Part shown: positions 34,301 through 44,293 of the stretch, piece by piece
Layout of the letters: each line of letters begins with the position of its first letter
Position numbering within the stretch: the stretch's first letter is position 1
Assembly (NCBI GenBank): GCA_013396635.1
Contig: WBMW01004879.1
Location: 1,491 to 65,490, forward strand
DNA: 64,000 nt
Direction: 5' to 3'
DNA from: Penelope pileata
Lineage: Eukaryota > Chordata > Aves > Galliformes > Cracidae
Made by a program: the position numbers and the translations under genes
Notes under the pieces: model-generated
The model's input: only the letters and a program-made list of their open reading frames with translations
Told to the model about the DNA's origin: nothing
Databases searched by the model: none

Positions 34301-37300
34301 TGCCCCTGGCACTGCTGTGAGCCAGGGAACCCGGTGACGTCACTATGGGCTGGCACCTTGATGGACACGCCATAGGGTTCAGCTTCACCCTATCCACTAA
34401 AAGTCTTTTTTTCTTCTTTTCATTTCCCAGGAACCACCAAGGGGCAACTGTGAGTACCTGCTGGCTGCTTCCTGAGGTCAAAACCCACGTCCCTTGTCCA
34501 ACTGAGTTCTCCCATAGAGCAGAAGCGCACAATCTCTCTTTTGGGGACGTCCATGGTCTCTCAGGGCTGTAATGGGGGGGAGCATTGGTCCCTTGCTGGG
34601 GGGCTGTGCCCTGGGGATGCACCAGCTCCCCGCAGGCTTGCTGGCAGCTTTGCCTTGGTGGAGGGGAGTTTGATGGGGGAGGGATATCCTCCTCATCACG
34701 CTCGCTGTCATTTGCCATCTAGGTGGGTGTAAGCAAGCACGATGCCATTTTGAAGATTAAACAAGAGCTGAAAACGAAAAAGACCAGAGCATTAAGAGAC
34801 AAGATGAAGGTAGAGCCATTATACAGAATTCTCTGGACGTGAAGGGCTGTTGGGTTTTTATTTTGGTAACAAACGCATCAGTTACGGTGCTGATGGTTAT
34901 GCATGTCTTCTCCCATAGAATACATTTCCTTCCTTTTCTATCATGTTTTATTAAATTATTGGGCACCTGGCACAGGCAGGTCTAAGGCAAATACATGGGT
35001 TTGTCCACATGAGAAAGCAGCACCATGACAGCACAACAGCCTACAGAGCATCCCAGGCTGCCCAGGGAGGTGGTGGAGTCCCCATCCCTGGAGGCATCCA
35101 AGAGCCATGGAGACGTGGCACTTGGGGACATGGTTCAGTGGGCGTGGTGGGGATGGGTTGGTTGGACTCGGTGATCTTAGAGGTCTTTTCCAACCTTAAT
35201 GAGTCTACGATTCATGTTGCATGCTTGTGTGTTTCAGGCGAAGCTGGCCAGCGATGAAGAGGTGCTGCAGAGGCAGGAGCTGGTCTTCACCGTCAGTGCC
35301 CAGGAGTACTGGAACCCCATGGTCCTCAGCAAGGAGGAGTCAGGTACTGGGTGGGCTGGGGATCTGCTGCCATCCTGCTGCCTGTGCGCTGATATCCACT
35401 GGTGATGGGAAATCAATAGAAATCGCATTTCTACTCTCTGTCAGAAATCCCCAGGCTGAGAGAACACGTCAGGAAGCTCTACCTGGACATGAAGAGAAAA
35501 CAATTACGAGATTACATGAAGGAAATCCTTGCCGTTTTCTCCCTGGTGGACGTTTACCACTCCACGCAGAACAGCCCGGTACGTGTGGCAGAACCACTCC
35601 TGCTGTCCTAAGCTGAGTTTTGCTGGAGTGTGGAAAGGCTTTAGCCTGCTTCACCCAGCTGTGAAGATGCACCAAGGCCAATGCCCACACCCAAAGCCAT
35701 TTTCTGGTTAGCTGCTTGGCTCCCTTTGGAGAGGATGAAAAAGCAAGAAAGCTGCAGAGGTTGAGCAAGCTTTGCCAGCCCCGTAGCCCCGTTGCCTGTT
35801 GTCCCTCTCATCTTCCACATCATCTAAACCCTCCCACATGGAGCCAGCAAGAGGACAGGCTCTAGTTTCCCCCCTCCATGGTTTTAGTTTAAATTTGAGC
35901 TACCTGGGAGTTTCCAGGAAGGGCAGTGCTGGAGCCCTAACCCTAACCCTAACCCTAACCCTAACCCTAACCCTAACCCTAACCCTAACCCTAACCTTAA
36001 CCCTAATCCTAACCCTAACCCTAACCCTAACCCTAACCCTAACCTTAACCCTAACCCTAACCCTAACCCTAACCCTAACCCTAACCCTAACCCTTGCACT
36101 CAACAGCTGTGGTGAGGTTTGTACCATCCTGCTCTTGCAGAATCCACCCATGAAGAAAGAAGAGCTCAAAAACTTTGTCTCAGAGAAGATCCAGGCTCTG
36201 AAGAATGCGACTCAGGACACTTTTGGCCATATGGATGGACCTCTTATTAGTGGGGTGAAGTCTGCCCGAGCCACACACAAGAAGAACCTTGAGAGGATCT
36301 TCCAGGTGAGTGGCACGTGTCTGCTTCTCTCTCTGAGGTTGGACAGGATTGTTTCATTTTCTGTCCTGCAGTTGCCATCACCATCAGATAACAGGTTGCC
36401 CAGAGAAGTTGTGGATGTTCCAACCCTGGAGGTGTTCAAGGTCAAGCTGGATGGGGCCCTGGGCAGCCTGATGTGGTGGATGGCAGCCCTGGTCACGGCA
36501 GAGGGGTTGGAATTGGGTGGTCTTTAAGGTCCCTTCGACCCCAAGCCATCCTATGATTCTACAGTTCTATGATTCTACAATTCTGTGATTCTATGATTCT
36601 ATGGTTCTATGATTCTATGGTTCTATGATTCTAAAGTTCTGTGATTCTATGATTCTGTGGTCCTATGATTCAATGATTCTGTTTTTATGATTCTATGATT
36701 CTAAAATTCTATGGTTCTATGATTCTACAGTTCTACGGTTCTATGATTTTACGGTTCTATGGTTCTACAATTCTATGATTCTGTGCTTCTATGATTCTAT
36801 GGTTCAACGATTCTACAGTTCTATGATTCTACCTTTCTATAAGTCTATGGTTCTACAGTTCTATGATCCTATGGTCCTATGGTTCTACAATTCTATGGTT
36901 CTGAGGTTCTACAGTTCTATGGTTCTGCAATTCTATGCTTCTATTATCAGCCACGTTTCTCTCACTCATTGATCACTGACAAATACCTCAAGGTCTGTGG
37001 GTAAGAGCCAAGTTACGTTCCTGCTGCTATTCAGTGTTATTGAGCTTAGCAATGAGAGTTTGTGTCCAGGGGAAAAAACATGGACATGCCCAAGAGATGC
37101 CATGCCTGAGGACAATGACCTGCCCACGTTGCTCCATGGCTGCCTGCCAGCAGGACTGGCCAGGACTGGGAAGTGCAATGGGTAGGGATGGTGGGGAGGA
37201 GGCCAGCTGAAACGAGCCACTTCCAGGCTTGGGCCCCACTCTAGTTTTGCCATTTTAGAGACATCCACCCTGAGTGAAGACGAGCACATTGCAGCAGGCA

Positions 37301-40300
37301 CCGAAGGCTAAAACCAGATGTCGTTTCATTCCTGCTTTTCTCTCACTGTGACTCCCTCTGCAGCAAGGCAAGAAGTCCTCAGGTTTCCATAGGACCCTGA
37401 AAGCCGTGTGTGTGAGGAAGGGGGTGTACGTTTCCCGCGTCTACAACCGCATAGACATCAACAACTGCCTGGCTAAGCCCATCTACGGAGAAAGTGATAC
37501 GATGTTTGCAAATATATTCAGGTGAGAGTGGTGGGGGAGCCTGGACCAAGCCACGTTTTCTTGGAAACTCCAAGAAAAGAGTTTTTCTGGAAAGTTATCT
37601 GCAGGCAACCTTGTCCGGGAAGCACTCGGGTCTATATCTCATCCTCCCCAAGAAACTAGAGATAGAATTATGTTGTCTAGTCATTGAGCAAACTAAAGAT
37701 GTCCCACCGTAATTCAATTATTCAGTCAAAACTTCTGATGGATGTATCATAGGATCATTCTGGTTGGAAAAGACCTCTACAACCACCAAGTCCAACCATC
37801 AACCCATCCCCACCATGCCCACTAAACCACGTCTCTAAATAGAATCATGGAGTCGTCAGGGTTGGAAAAGACCTCCAAGATCACGAAGTCCAACCTTTAT
37901 GATTCCATTATTCTTATGCACACAGAAAACAGATGCTCACAAGGACCTGTCTGCAGGCTGCCATCAATGAGTTCAGAGATGAGGTGAAAAATAAATTCGA
38001 TGAGTTCGCGGTTAATACAAACTTGGAGAGGTCCAAGCTCAACTTCTTCCACCAAGAGGTGAGTTCAGGATGGGGGGAACTTCATGCAATGTCCCTGTGT
38101 AGCAGGGGCTCAGGGGCTGCGTTGTGAGGCAAAGTCAGACCTGCAGTGAGGTCTGGAGCAACCTCTACCAACCAGGAGATCAGCAGAGCCGTGGTCAGCT
38201 TTGTCCTTGACATGAGATGGTTTGGTAGATGCCCTTCTAGAAGGTAGTGGAAAGTAAATGGGAACCCCAGGTGAGCAGATAAGAACGGATCTGGTGCCAA
38301 GCTGCAGAGCTGATAACAAAACCCCATGCTGGAAGGTGCTCCTGGGTAGACAGTGCAGCCCGGGGTGCAAATTCATGTGTGCAATGCACGCCTTGGAGGT
38401 CAAGTGAGCTTGAAGATAAACTCGTTGGATTCTGTTGCTGGCCACAGAGGGTTTGGAGGTGCTGATAAATATTCTGCATTAATTCCTGCAGACTGACATC
38501 ATCATGAAAGCTGTAGAAAGACAAATTCTTTTGAAAAAGAAGGCTATCTATGAGTCCCTTGAGCTGGCCATCCAAACCATCTTGACGCCGTGTTATGAAG
38601 GTAGGACTGGTTCTCCAGCTAACTCTACATCTGATGCTGTGAGTTCATTGCCTGGCCCTGGATATGTTTTCCCAGCTCGGGTGTGGAATCTTGGAGCAGA
38701 GCCTTTATTCTCTGAAGGAGAATGTGTAAATCTGTGCCATTGGGTGATGCATTCCTACCAGGGAAGAAAACATTTGAGTGCCAAACCCTACTGCAGAAAT
38801 TCCTTGCATTTTTGATACCATTGTCCCATCCCGTAATGGGTATGGACTGAAGGGCTGCGAAAGGAGCACCTTGAGGATTCTGCTGTTGGGAAAAGGAATT
38901 TTTCAGGATGGCAAATGTAGCTATGGGAAGAGGAAGGCTGGGAGGTAGAAATCTGCCAGCAGTGGGCTCGTGGGCTTTTTAACACGTGCTTTGAACCTAA
39001 ATACAATCCCAGCTCCTCTTTGGAGATCTATACATTAGGAAAAATTTATTCTTCAAAAGAATGGTCAGCATTGGAACAGGCTGCCCAGGGAGGTGGTGGA
39101 GTCCCTGTCCCTGGGGGTGTTCAAGGAACGTGGAGATGTGGCACTTGGGGACGTGGCTCAGTGGGCACGGTGGGAATGGGTTGGGGTTGGACTCGGTGAT
39201 CGCAGAGGTCTTCTCCAACCTTAATGATTCTGTGATTCTACGATTTTGGTGTTTCCCACCATTGCAGAGGCTGCTAACATACGTGGGAGTAACTCATGCA
39301 TACGCATCAAAACCACGCTGACGCAGAACATCGAGCTGGAGGTACGGAAGAATATGTTTGAAAGAGCGAAGGAGAAGATGATGAGCGAGTTCCAGGATCT
39401 GACGGTGAGTCACGCTGCAAAATTGCTGTTGGAAGTCCAGAAATTGGGATGGACAAGCAATGGCTGGACAGGGCACTCTCACCCTCTGCACACACTACTT
39501 GCAATGTTTTGGAATGGCTTAGGATTACACTTTAAGTCTCTTTCTATCCCGAGAAAAGAAAACATCAATCTGGATTTTAGTTTGCTTTCACTTTCCTGGT
39601 TGTCTCCAGAACCAACTTTGGCCTCTTAGTAAGGAAAATTTTAGTTTATTAGGTAGTGATTTCCTACTTTGGCCCTTTTCTTTCCTGTGATTTCCTACTT
39701 TGGGGCATGGTGGTGATGGGTTGGTGGTTGGACTTGATGATCTTGGAGGTCTTTTCCAACTTTAATGATTCTATGACTCTGAGTGGGCATGGTGGTGATG
39801 GATTCACGGTTGGACTTGATGACCTTAGGGGTCTTTTCCAACCTTCATGATTCTGAACTGATATGAGAGGACACGGTGGTGATGGGTTGACAGTTGAACT
39901 GGATGATCTTAGATGTCTTTTCCAACCTTAAAGATTCTATGCTCCTCTTTAGGGACGTGGTTTAGTGGGCATGGTGGTGATGGTTGGACTGGATGATCTT
40001 TGAGGTCCTTCTAACCTTAATGATTCTCCGACTGTGTGATTTCATCCCCTCATTTCCTGTGAGCTCCTACTTTGCTCCTTTCATTTCCTGATGTCTGACC
40101 TCTTAGGAGCTCTCTTCCACCTCATCCCAGGCTGCTCAGCCTCACTCATTCTTGAGTGTTGAAACCTGATGGGTTCAGGCTGTGCTCATATACACCAAGA
40201 TTCCTCAGTGAGTGAAGTTCCTTCACACTGGCCAAAAATGCAGCCCGGGGGATGATGGACACCCAGGTGGGATGCAGGCTCACCTAAAAAACTCCTCCAA

Positions 40301-40726
40301 CACTTTGGGCATTGGAGATCCCATTCCATGCTTCCCCATCGAGTGTCTTGGGCACGGCCATGCCAAAGATGCCATCACCCACATCACGCCCTTGGCCTCC
40401 CCAGCAGGATGCATCGCCGTGATGCTCTCGTGCTCTCTGGTTGCAGGAGCAGATCGCCACGAAGCTCAGCAACGACCTCCTCAGCATGCTGGGCATCGCT
40501 TTCTGCCAGCGCGACCAACTCATCGGGGTGCTGCCAGGTACGGGCCGAGCTCCCCATGGGATGGGGGTGGTGGGATGGACGTCGCCTTCTTGCATTTCTC
40601 CATTCGTTTGTGCTTAATGAGTCCGTGCTCCGTATAGAAAAAAGGCCAACAAATGTGTTTGCTCTTCTCCTTGCAGTTTTCCAGGCAGAATGCCAAGAAA
40701 TCCGGAGTTTGCTGGGAACCCTATAA
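28315..40726 (+). CDS. NUGGC: Nuclear GTPase SLIP-GC-like, copy B
   Basis: Second complete SLIP-GC family gene. Coding exons: 28315-28330, 29798-29890, 30017-30122, 30534-30756, 32563-32772, 33384-33614, 33725-33900, 34431-34449, 34723-34809, 35238-35343, 35445-35578, 36141-36305, 37364-37521, 37926-38058, 38492-38600, 39268-39404, 40447-40537, 40677-40726. Total 2244 bp, 747 residues, one frame, all GT-AG. Nine exons have exactly the same length as in copy A and every intron phase agrees. P-loop GSSGAGKS at 93-100, G3 DIPGTGD at 276-282, G4 TKMD at 340-343. The N-terminus (MAEAQGAQGDSTDK) lacks the basic cluster seen in copy A, so localisation may differ. Intron 4 holds the inverted SCARA5-like exon copies and an assembly gap; introns 11 and 12 hold a telomeric array and a CR1 octamer expansion. 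Confidence 0.93.
28525..28978 (+). mobile_element. CR1 3' end with three additional tandem tails
   Basis: Sense end to about 28740, then three ~78-bp tail units (starting near 28741, 28817, 28896), each GTGG(T)-GATGGG...CTTTTCCAACC...TCTATGA. In NUGGC-B intron 1. Confidence 0.85.
29400..29567 (+). mobile_element. CR1 LINE 3' end
   Basis: GATGTGGGTGCCCCATCCCT to TGGGCTTTAAGGTCCCTTCC with three terminal octamers. Confidence 0.8.
30918..31036 (-). pseudogene. SCARA5: SCARA5 exon copy 1, inverted inside NUGGC-B intron 4
   Basis: On the minus strand an acceptor TCTCTCTTGCAG is followed by a 119-bp exon encoding SRPQTSPEDLKLLMRYVNH and on through LPLKGD, then a GTGATG donor. This matches the first extracellular segment of SCARA5 that directly follows the transmembrane helix. 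Its phase (two bases, then 39 codons) fits the SCARA5 exon ending at 47849, whose last base G plus TC gives the expected Val. It is intact, so 'pseudogene' here means misplaced copy: either an inverted contig or a real duplication. Confidence 0.85.
31182..31430. repeat. CATC-rich microsatellite
   Basis: Imperfect CATC/CCAT tetramers with interspersed CTACC and CAACC variants over about 250 bp. A second array probably lies in the gap beginning 31982, since CCACCCACC sequence leads into it. Confidence 0.9.
31728..31846 (-). pseudogene. SCARA5: SCARA5 exon copy 2, inverted inside NUGGC-B intron 4
   Basis: Identical in the exon to copy 1, offset by 810 bp. The match starts right after the single N at 31621 (paired with 30812) and the flanks diverge past about 31857, where copy 1 and copy 2 share only partial identity. 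Another short block (31466-31620) recurs after the gap at 32208-32360 with a few differences. Confidence 0.85.
31982..32207. other. Assembly gap (226 N)
   Basis: Run of N in NUGGC-B intron 4, flanked by duplicated sequence and entered through a CATC-type repeat. No coding exon of NUGGC-B is missing, since the exons on either side join in phase. Confidence 0.95.
32808..33350 (-). mobile_element. Two CR1 fragments in NUGGC-B intron 5
   Basis: Short antisense tail at 32808-32890 and a longer end at 33125-33350 (CATCTAGGTTGGAAGAGGCC to CAACCTCAACCTCCCCTGGC), the second stopping about 35 bp before the exon at 33384. Confidence 0.8.
34431..34449 (+). other. NUGGC: 19-bp microexon of NUGGC-B
   Basis: Between CATTTCCCAG and GTGAGT; encodes the end of an Arg codon plus NHQGAT. 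Same size and phase as the copy-A microexon, but the residues have diverged completely. Confidence 0.85.
35030..35216 (+). mobile_element. CR1 LINE 3' end
   Basis: GGCTGCCCAGGGAGGTGGTG to CCTTAATGAGTCTACGATTC, ending about 20 bp upstream of the exon at 35238. Confidence 0.85.
35935..36094. repeat. Interstitial telomeric repeat (CCCTAA)n
   Basis: About 26 units of CCCTAA (TTAGGG on the minus strand) with only three variants (two CCTTAA, one CCTAAT). It lies in NUGGC-B intron 11 and ends 46 bp before the exon at 36141. No subtelomeric sequence is seen around it, so this is an internal array rather than a chromosome end. Confidence 0.97.
36380..36560 (+). mobile_element. CR1 LINE 3' end
   Basis: Sense-strand CR1 terminal segment (TTGCCCAGAGAAGTTGTGGA to GGTCCCTTCGACCC) immediately 5' of the octamer expansion at 36545. 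Confidence 0.8.
36545..36950. repeat. Expanded CR1-tail octamer array
   Basis: About 50 imperfect units of ATTCTATG/GTTCTATG/ATTCTACA type over 400 bp, continuous with the 3' end of the CR1 copy at 36380-36560. CR1 tails normally hold only a few octamers, so this one has grown as a microsatellite in NUGGC-B intron 12. Confidence 0.9.
37745..37908 (-). mobile_element. CR1 tails
   Basis: Two antisense tail units (TAGGATCATTCTGGTTGG and AATCATGGAGTCGTCAGG), directly before the exon at 37926. Confidence 0.8.
39022..39245 (+). mobile_element. CR1 LINE 3' end
   Basis: GATCTATACATTAGGAAAAA to GATTCTGTGATTCTACG, ending about 22 bp before the exon at 39268. Confidence 0.85.
39704..40037 (+). mobile_element. 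Tandem array of four CR1 tails
   Basis: Four ~80-bp units (starting near 39704, 39785, 39868, 39952) with GGTGGTGATGG...TTGGACTTGATGATCTT...CTTTTCCAACCTTAATGATTC and no CR1 body upstream. Confidence 0.8.
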
Positions 40727-41214
40727 CAACAGGACCGACCAAAAAGGCCTCCAAGAAAAATCTTTATTATTACGTTACTACATTATTTTAACTTTTATTG
40801 CTCTTAACCAATTAATTCATTGCTTTTCTGTGGCGACCATTATGCAAGGGGGAATTTTAAAGATGTTACGGGTCCGTGTCGCATCCTTTTTTTCCCTTGC
40901 TGGTGCTGGAGGTGCCACCATGGGCCTCAGTTCATGAACGTGTTCCAAGGAATAGGACAACCAATGCTGTGTATATGTTTAATTGCTTTTGTATGAAAAG
41001 TTCGTCGTAGGTTTTATATCATTTTTGTACATTTTTTACAAAAGTAAATGCCATTTTTTCAATGAATTTCAGTTTTGAAGTAGAAGCCAGAGAGTAGAAC
41101 CCATGTAGACCTCAACGAAAGCCACCATCACCCAAAGGCAAATTGGTGGTGGGGCGTATAAACAGAGCAAGCCATAAAAGCACGACTCTGCTGGAAGCTA
41201 TTTACCCAAAATCT

Positions 41215-41220
41215 AATAAA
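41215..41220 (+). promoter_or_regulatory. NUGGC: Poly(A) signal of NUGGC-B
   Basis: AATAAA at the end of an AT-rich, T-run-containing 3'UTR that starts after the stop at 40726; a TTTGTTTC stretch follows at 41248. The 3'UTR would be about 510 bp, longer than that of copy A. Confidence 0.8.
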
Positions 41221-41439
41221 ATGTCAACTTTTTTGGATTACTGAGAGTTTGTTTCAAAATGCAAAAGAAGCACTTGGGCTGCTTGGCCGGGTGTTTTGTG
41301 TCCAGAAGAAACGTTGGAAAAACTCTACCAACTCTAACAACTGCCTTTATTTGGTGCAGCTTTGGTGTCACTGGGGCAACGTCGGCAGAAGTTTGGCCAG
41401 ATTGGGGCATGCATTGGCCATGCCAATTGGTGATGCCGT

Positions 41440-42942
41440 GGTGCACAGCAGTGCCATAGCACAGTGCCATAGCACAGTGCCATGGGGACAGCAGTGCCAT
41501 AGTGTGCAGCAGTGCCATAGCACAGTGCCATGGGGACAGCAGTGCCATAGCACAATGCCATAGTGCAGTGCCATAGCACAGTGCCATCCTGCAGAGCAGT
41601 GCCATGGGGACAGCAGTGCCATAGCACAGTGCCATAGTGCTACAGAGCGTGGCAGTGTCATAGTGCGTGGCGATGCCATACAGCATGGCAGTGCCACAGT
41701 ATAGTGCCACAGCACAGGGCAGTGTCACAGCACGGGGCAGTGTCACAGCACGGGGCAGTGCCATAGCAATGCCATAGCACAGAGCAGTGTCATAGCAATG
41801 CCATAGGACAGAGGCAGTGCCCATAGCATGGGTCACTGCCAGAGCACAGAGCAGTGCCATGGCAGTGCCATAGCCAAGAGCAGTGCCATAGCATGGGGCA
41901 GTACCACAGCACAGAGCAATGCCAGAGCAGTACCATAGCAGTACCATAGCACAGGGCAGTGCCATAGCACGAAGCAGTGCCATAGCAGTACCACAGCACA
42001 GAGCAATGCCAGAGCAGTACCATAGCAGTACCATAGCACAGGGCAGTGCCATAGCACGAAGCAGTGCCATAGCAGTACCACAGCACAGAGCAATGCCAGA
42101 GCAGTACCATAGCAGTACCATAGCACAGGGCAGTGCCATAGCACGAAGCAGTGCCATAGCAGTACCACAGCACAGAACAATGCCAGAGCAATGCCATAGC
42201 ATGGGGCAGTGCCATAGCACAGAGCAGTGCCATAGCATGGATCAGTGCTATAGCCCAGAGCAAGGCCATAGCCCAGAGCAATGCCAGAGCACAGAGCAAT
42301 GCCAGAGCACAGAGCAATGCCAGAGCACAGAGCAATGCCAGAGCACAGAGCAATGCCAGAGCACAGAGCAATGCCAGAGCACAGAGCAATGCCAGAGCAC
42401 AGAGCAATGCCAGAGCACAGAGCAATGCCAGAGCACAGAGCAATGCCAGAGCACAGAGCAATGCCAGAGCACAGAGCAATGCCAGAGCACAGAGCAATGC
42501 CAGAGCACAGAGCAATGCCAGAGCAATGCCATAGGAATGCCAGAGTACAGAGCAATGTCAGAGCATGGGGCAGTGCCATAGCATGAGGCAATGCCATAGC
42601 ACAAGGCAGTGCCAGAGTACAGAGCAATGCCATAGCACAGAGCAATGCCATAGCAATGCCAGAGTACAGAGCAATGTCATAGCATGGGGCAGTGTCATAG
42701 CCCAGAGCAATGCCATAACACAGAGCAATGCCATAGCATGGGGCAGTGCCATAGCAGTGCCATAGCACAGAGTGGTGCCAGAGTGGTGCCATAGCAGTGC
42801 TGTAGCACAGAGCAATGCTGTGGCAACGTCATAGCACGGGGAAGTGCCATAGCACAGGGCAGTGCCATAGCACAGAGCAATGCCATAGCACGGTGAGTGG
42901 CCACAGCAATGCCATAGGACAAGGCAGTGCCATAGCACAGAG
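41440..42942. repeat. 18-bp minisatellite 3' of NUGGC-B
   Basis: At least 1.5 kb of AGAGCAATGCCAGAGCAC-type units (period 18, with 9-bp half units GCAGTGCCATA). A near-perfect block lies at 42265-42520 and a 78-bp higher-order unit is repeated about three times at 41930-42180. The array runs into the gap at 42943, so its true length is unknown. Several long open frames on both strands are repeat artefacts. Confidence 0.95.
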
Positions 42943-43649
42943 NNNNNNNNNNNNNNNNNNNNNNNNNNNNNNNNNNNNNNNNNNNNNNNNNNNNNNNNNN
43001 NNNNNNNNNNNNNNNNNNNNNNNNNNNNNNNNNNNNNNNNNNNNNNNNNNNNNNNNNNNNNNNNNNNNNNNNNNNNNNNNNNNNNNNNNNNNNNNNNNNN
43101 NNNNNNNNNNNNNNNNNNNNNNNNNNNNNNNNNNNNNNNNNNNNNNNNNNNNNNNNNNNNNNNNNNNNNNNNNNNNNNNNNNNNNNNNNNNNNNNNNNNN
43201 NNNNNNNNNNNNNNNNNNNNNNNNNNNNNNNNNNNNNNNNNNNNNNNNNNNNNNNNNNNNNNNNNNNNNNNNNNNNNNNNNNNNNNNNNNNNNNNNNNNN
43301 NNNNNNNNNNNNNNNNNNNNNNNNNNNNNNNNNNNNNNNNNNNNNNNNNNNNNNNNNNNNNNNNNNNNNNNNNNNNNNNNNNNNNNNNNNNNNNNNNNNN
43401 NNNNNNNNNNNNNNNNNNNNNNNNNNNNNNNNNNNNNNNNNNNNNNNNNNNNNNNNNNNNNNNNNNNNNNNNNNNNNNNNNNNNNNNNNNNNNNNNNNNN
43501 NNNNNNNNNNNNNNNNNNNNNNNNNNNNNNNNNNNNNNNNNNNNNNNNNNNNNNNNNNNNNNNNNNNNNNNNNNNNNNNNNNNNNNNNNNNNNNNNNNNN
43601 NNNNNNNNNNNNNNNNNNNNNNNNNNNNNNNNNNNNNNNNNNNNNNNNN
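42943..43649. other. Assembly gap (707 N)
   Basis: Separates the 18-bp minisatellite from the GC-rich SCARA5 5' end. Any core promoter upstream of 43650 is hidden here. Confidence 0.95.
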
Positions 43650-43990
43650 AGGGGGCTGGAGGGGTTCGGGGGGGCGGTGGGGAGAGGTCGGGGCCGCTGC
43701 GGAGCGCTCCTTGGCCGGGCCGTCCTCTCCTATCCCGGCCAAAGTGCTGCAGAGGGGGGGCTGAGAGCCGCGGAGTTCCGTCCTGCGGGGGTGAGTGGGG
43801 AACTTCCCCGGGGTTGGGGGGCAGAGGGATGGACCCCCCCGCACCCGCTGCTGTCTGCGTGGGGCCGGTGCCTGCCCGCAGCCATCCTGAGCATCCCTGC
43901 TGCGGTGGTCCCCAGCTCGGCTCCCGCGGGGCTCGGGATGCTGCAGGAGAGATCCCCGTTTTTGGGATGTGTTGCTGGGGGGAGGCAGTG
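43650..43990 (+). promoter_or_regulatory. SCARA5: CpG-rich SCARA5 promoter region and first noncoding exon
   Basis: Very G+C- and CpG-rich sequence directly after the gap, with GC boxes on both strands. A donor GGGG|GTGAGT at 43791 would end a 5'UTR exon that splices to the acceptor at 44282. No TATA box is seen. The island is truncated on its 5' side by the gap. Confidence 0.6.
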
Positions 43991-44293
43991 GGCTTTTCCC
44001 GTGGTCCTGTGTGTGCTTCTAGGGGTGGTGTGGGTGCAGGGACACCCTATGTGCTCCCAGTGACCCAGGGCATGGGGAGCTTTGCAGGAATACAAACCCC
44101 AGTCCCACCTGGGGAAGGGATGGGTGGGCATCGTGGGCACCTGGAGCAGCCACCACGCAGCTGTGCATCCTCAGGGCATGCGGCTGGGTGCTGGGATGCG
44201 ATACTGACCTCCACCAAGTGGCAGCTCCTGTGGCACTGTGCCCGTGTCCCTGCCCCATGTTGCCCCTTCTGCCCCCCCGCAGGCAGAGGGAGG

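Noticed and set aside
35935..36094. Chromosome end
   Set aside because: Gene exons continue on both sides in correct order and phase, so the telomeric repeat is internal.
35884..36169. Leu-Gly and Arg-Val dipeptide frames
   Set aside because: Translation of the telomeric hexamer array.
42281..42520. CRISPR-like regular direct repeats
   Set aside because: Repeats are contiguous with no unique spacers, in a vertebrate genome; it is a minisatellite.
41213..42942. Several frames of 200-340 codons, Cys/Trp/Leu- or His/Arg-rich
   Set aside because: Produced by the 18-bp repeat being read in different frames; not conserved protein.
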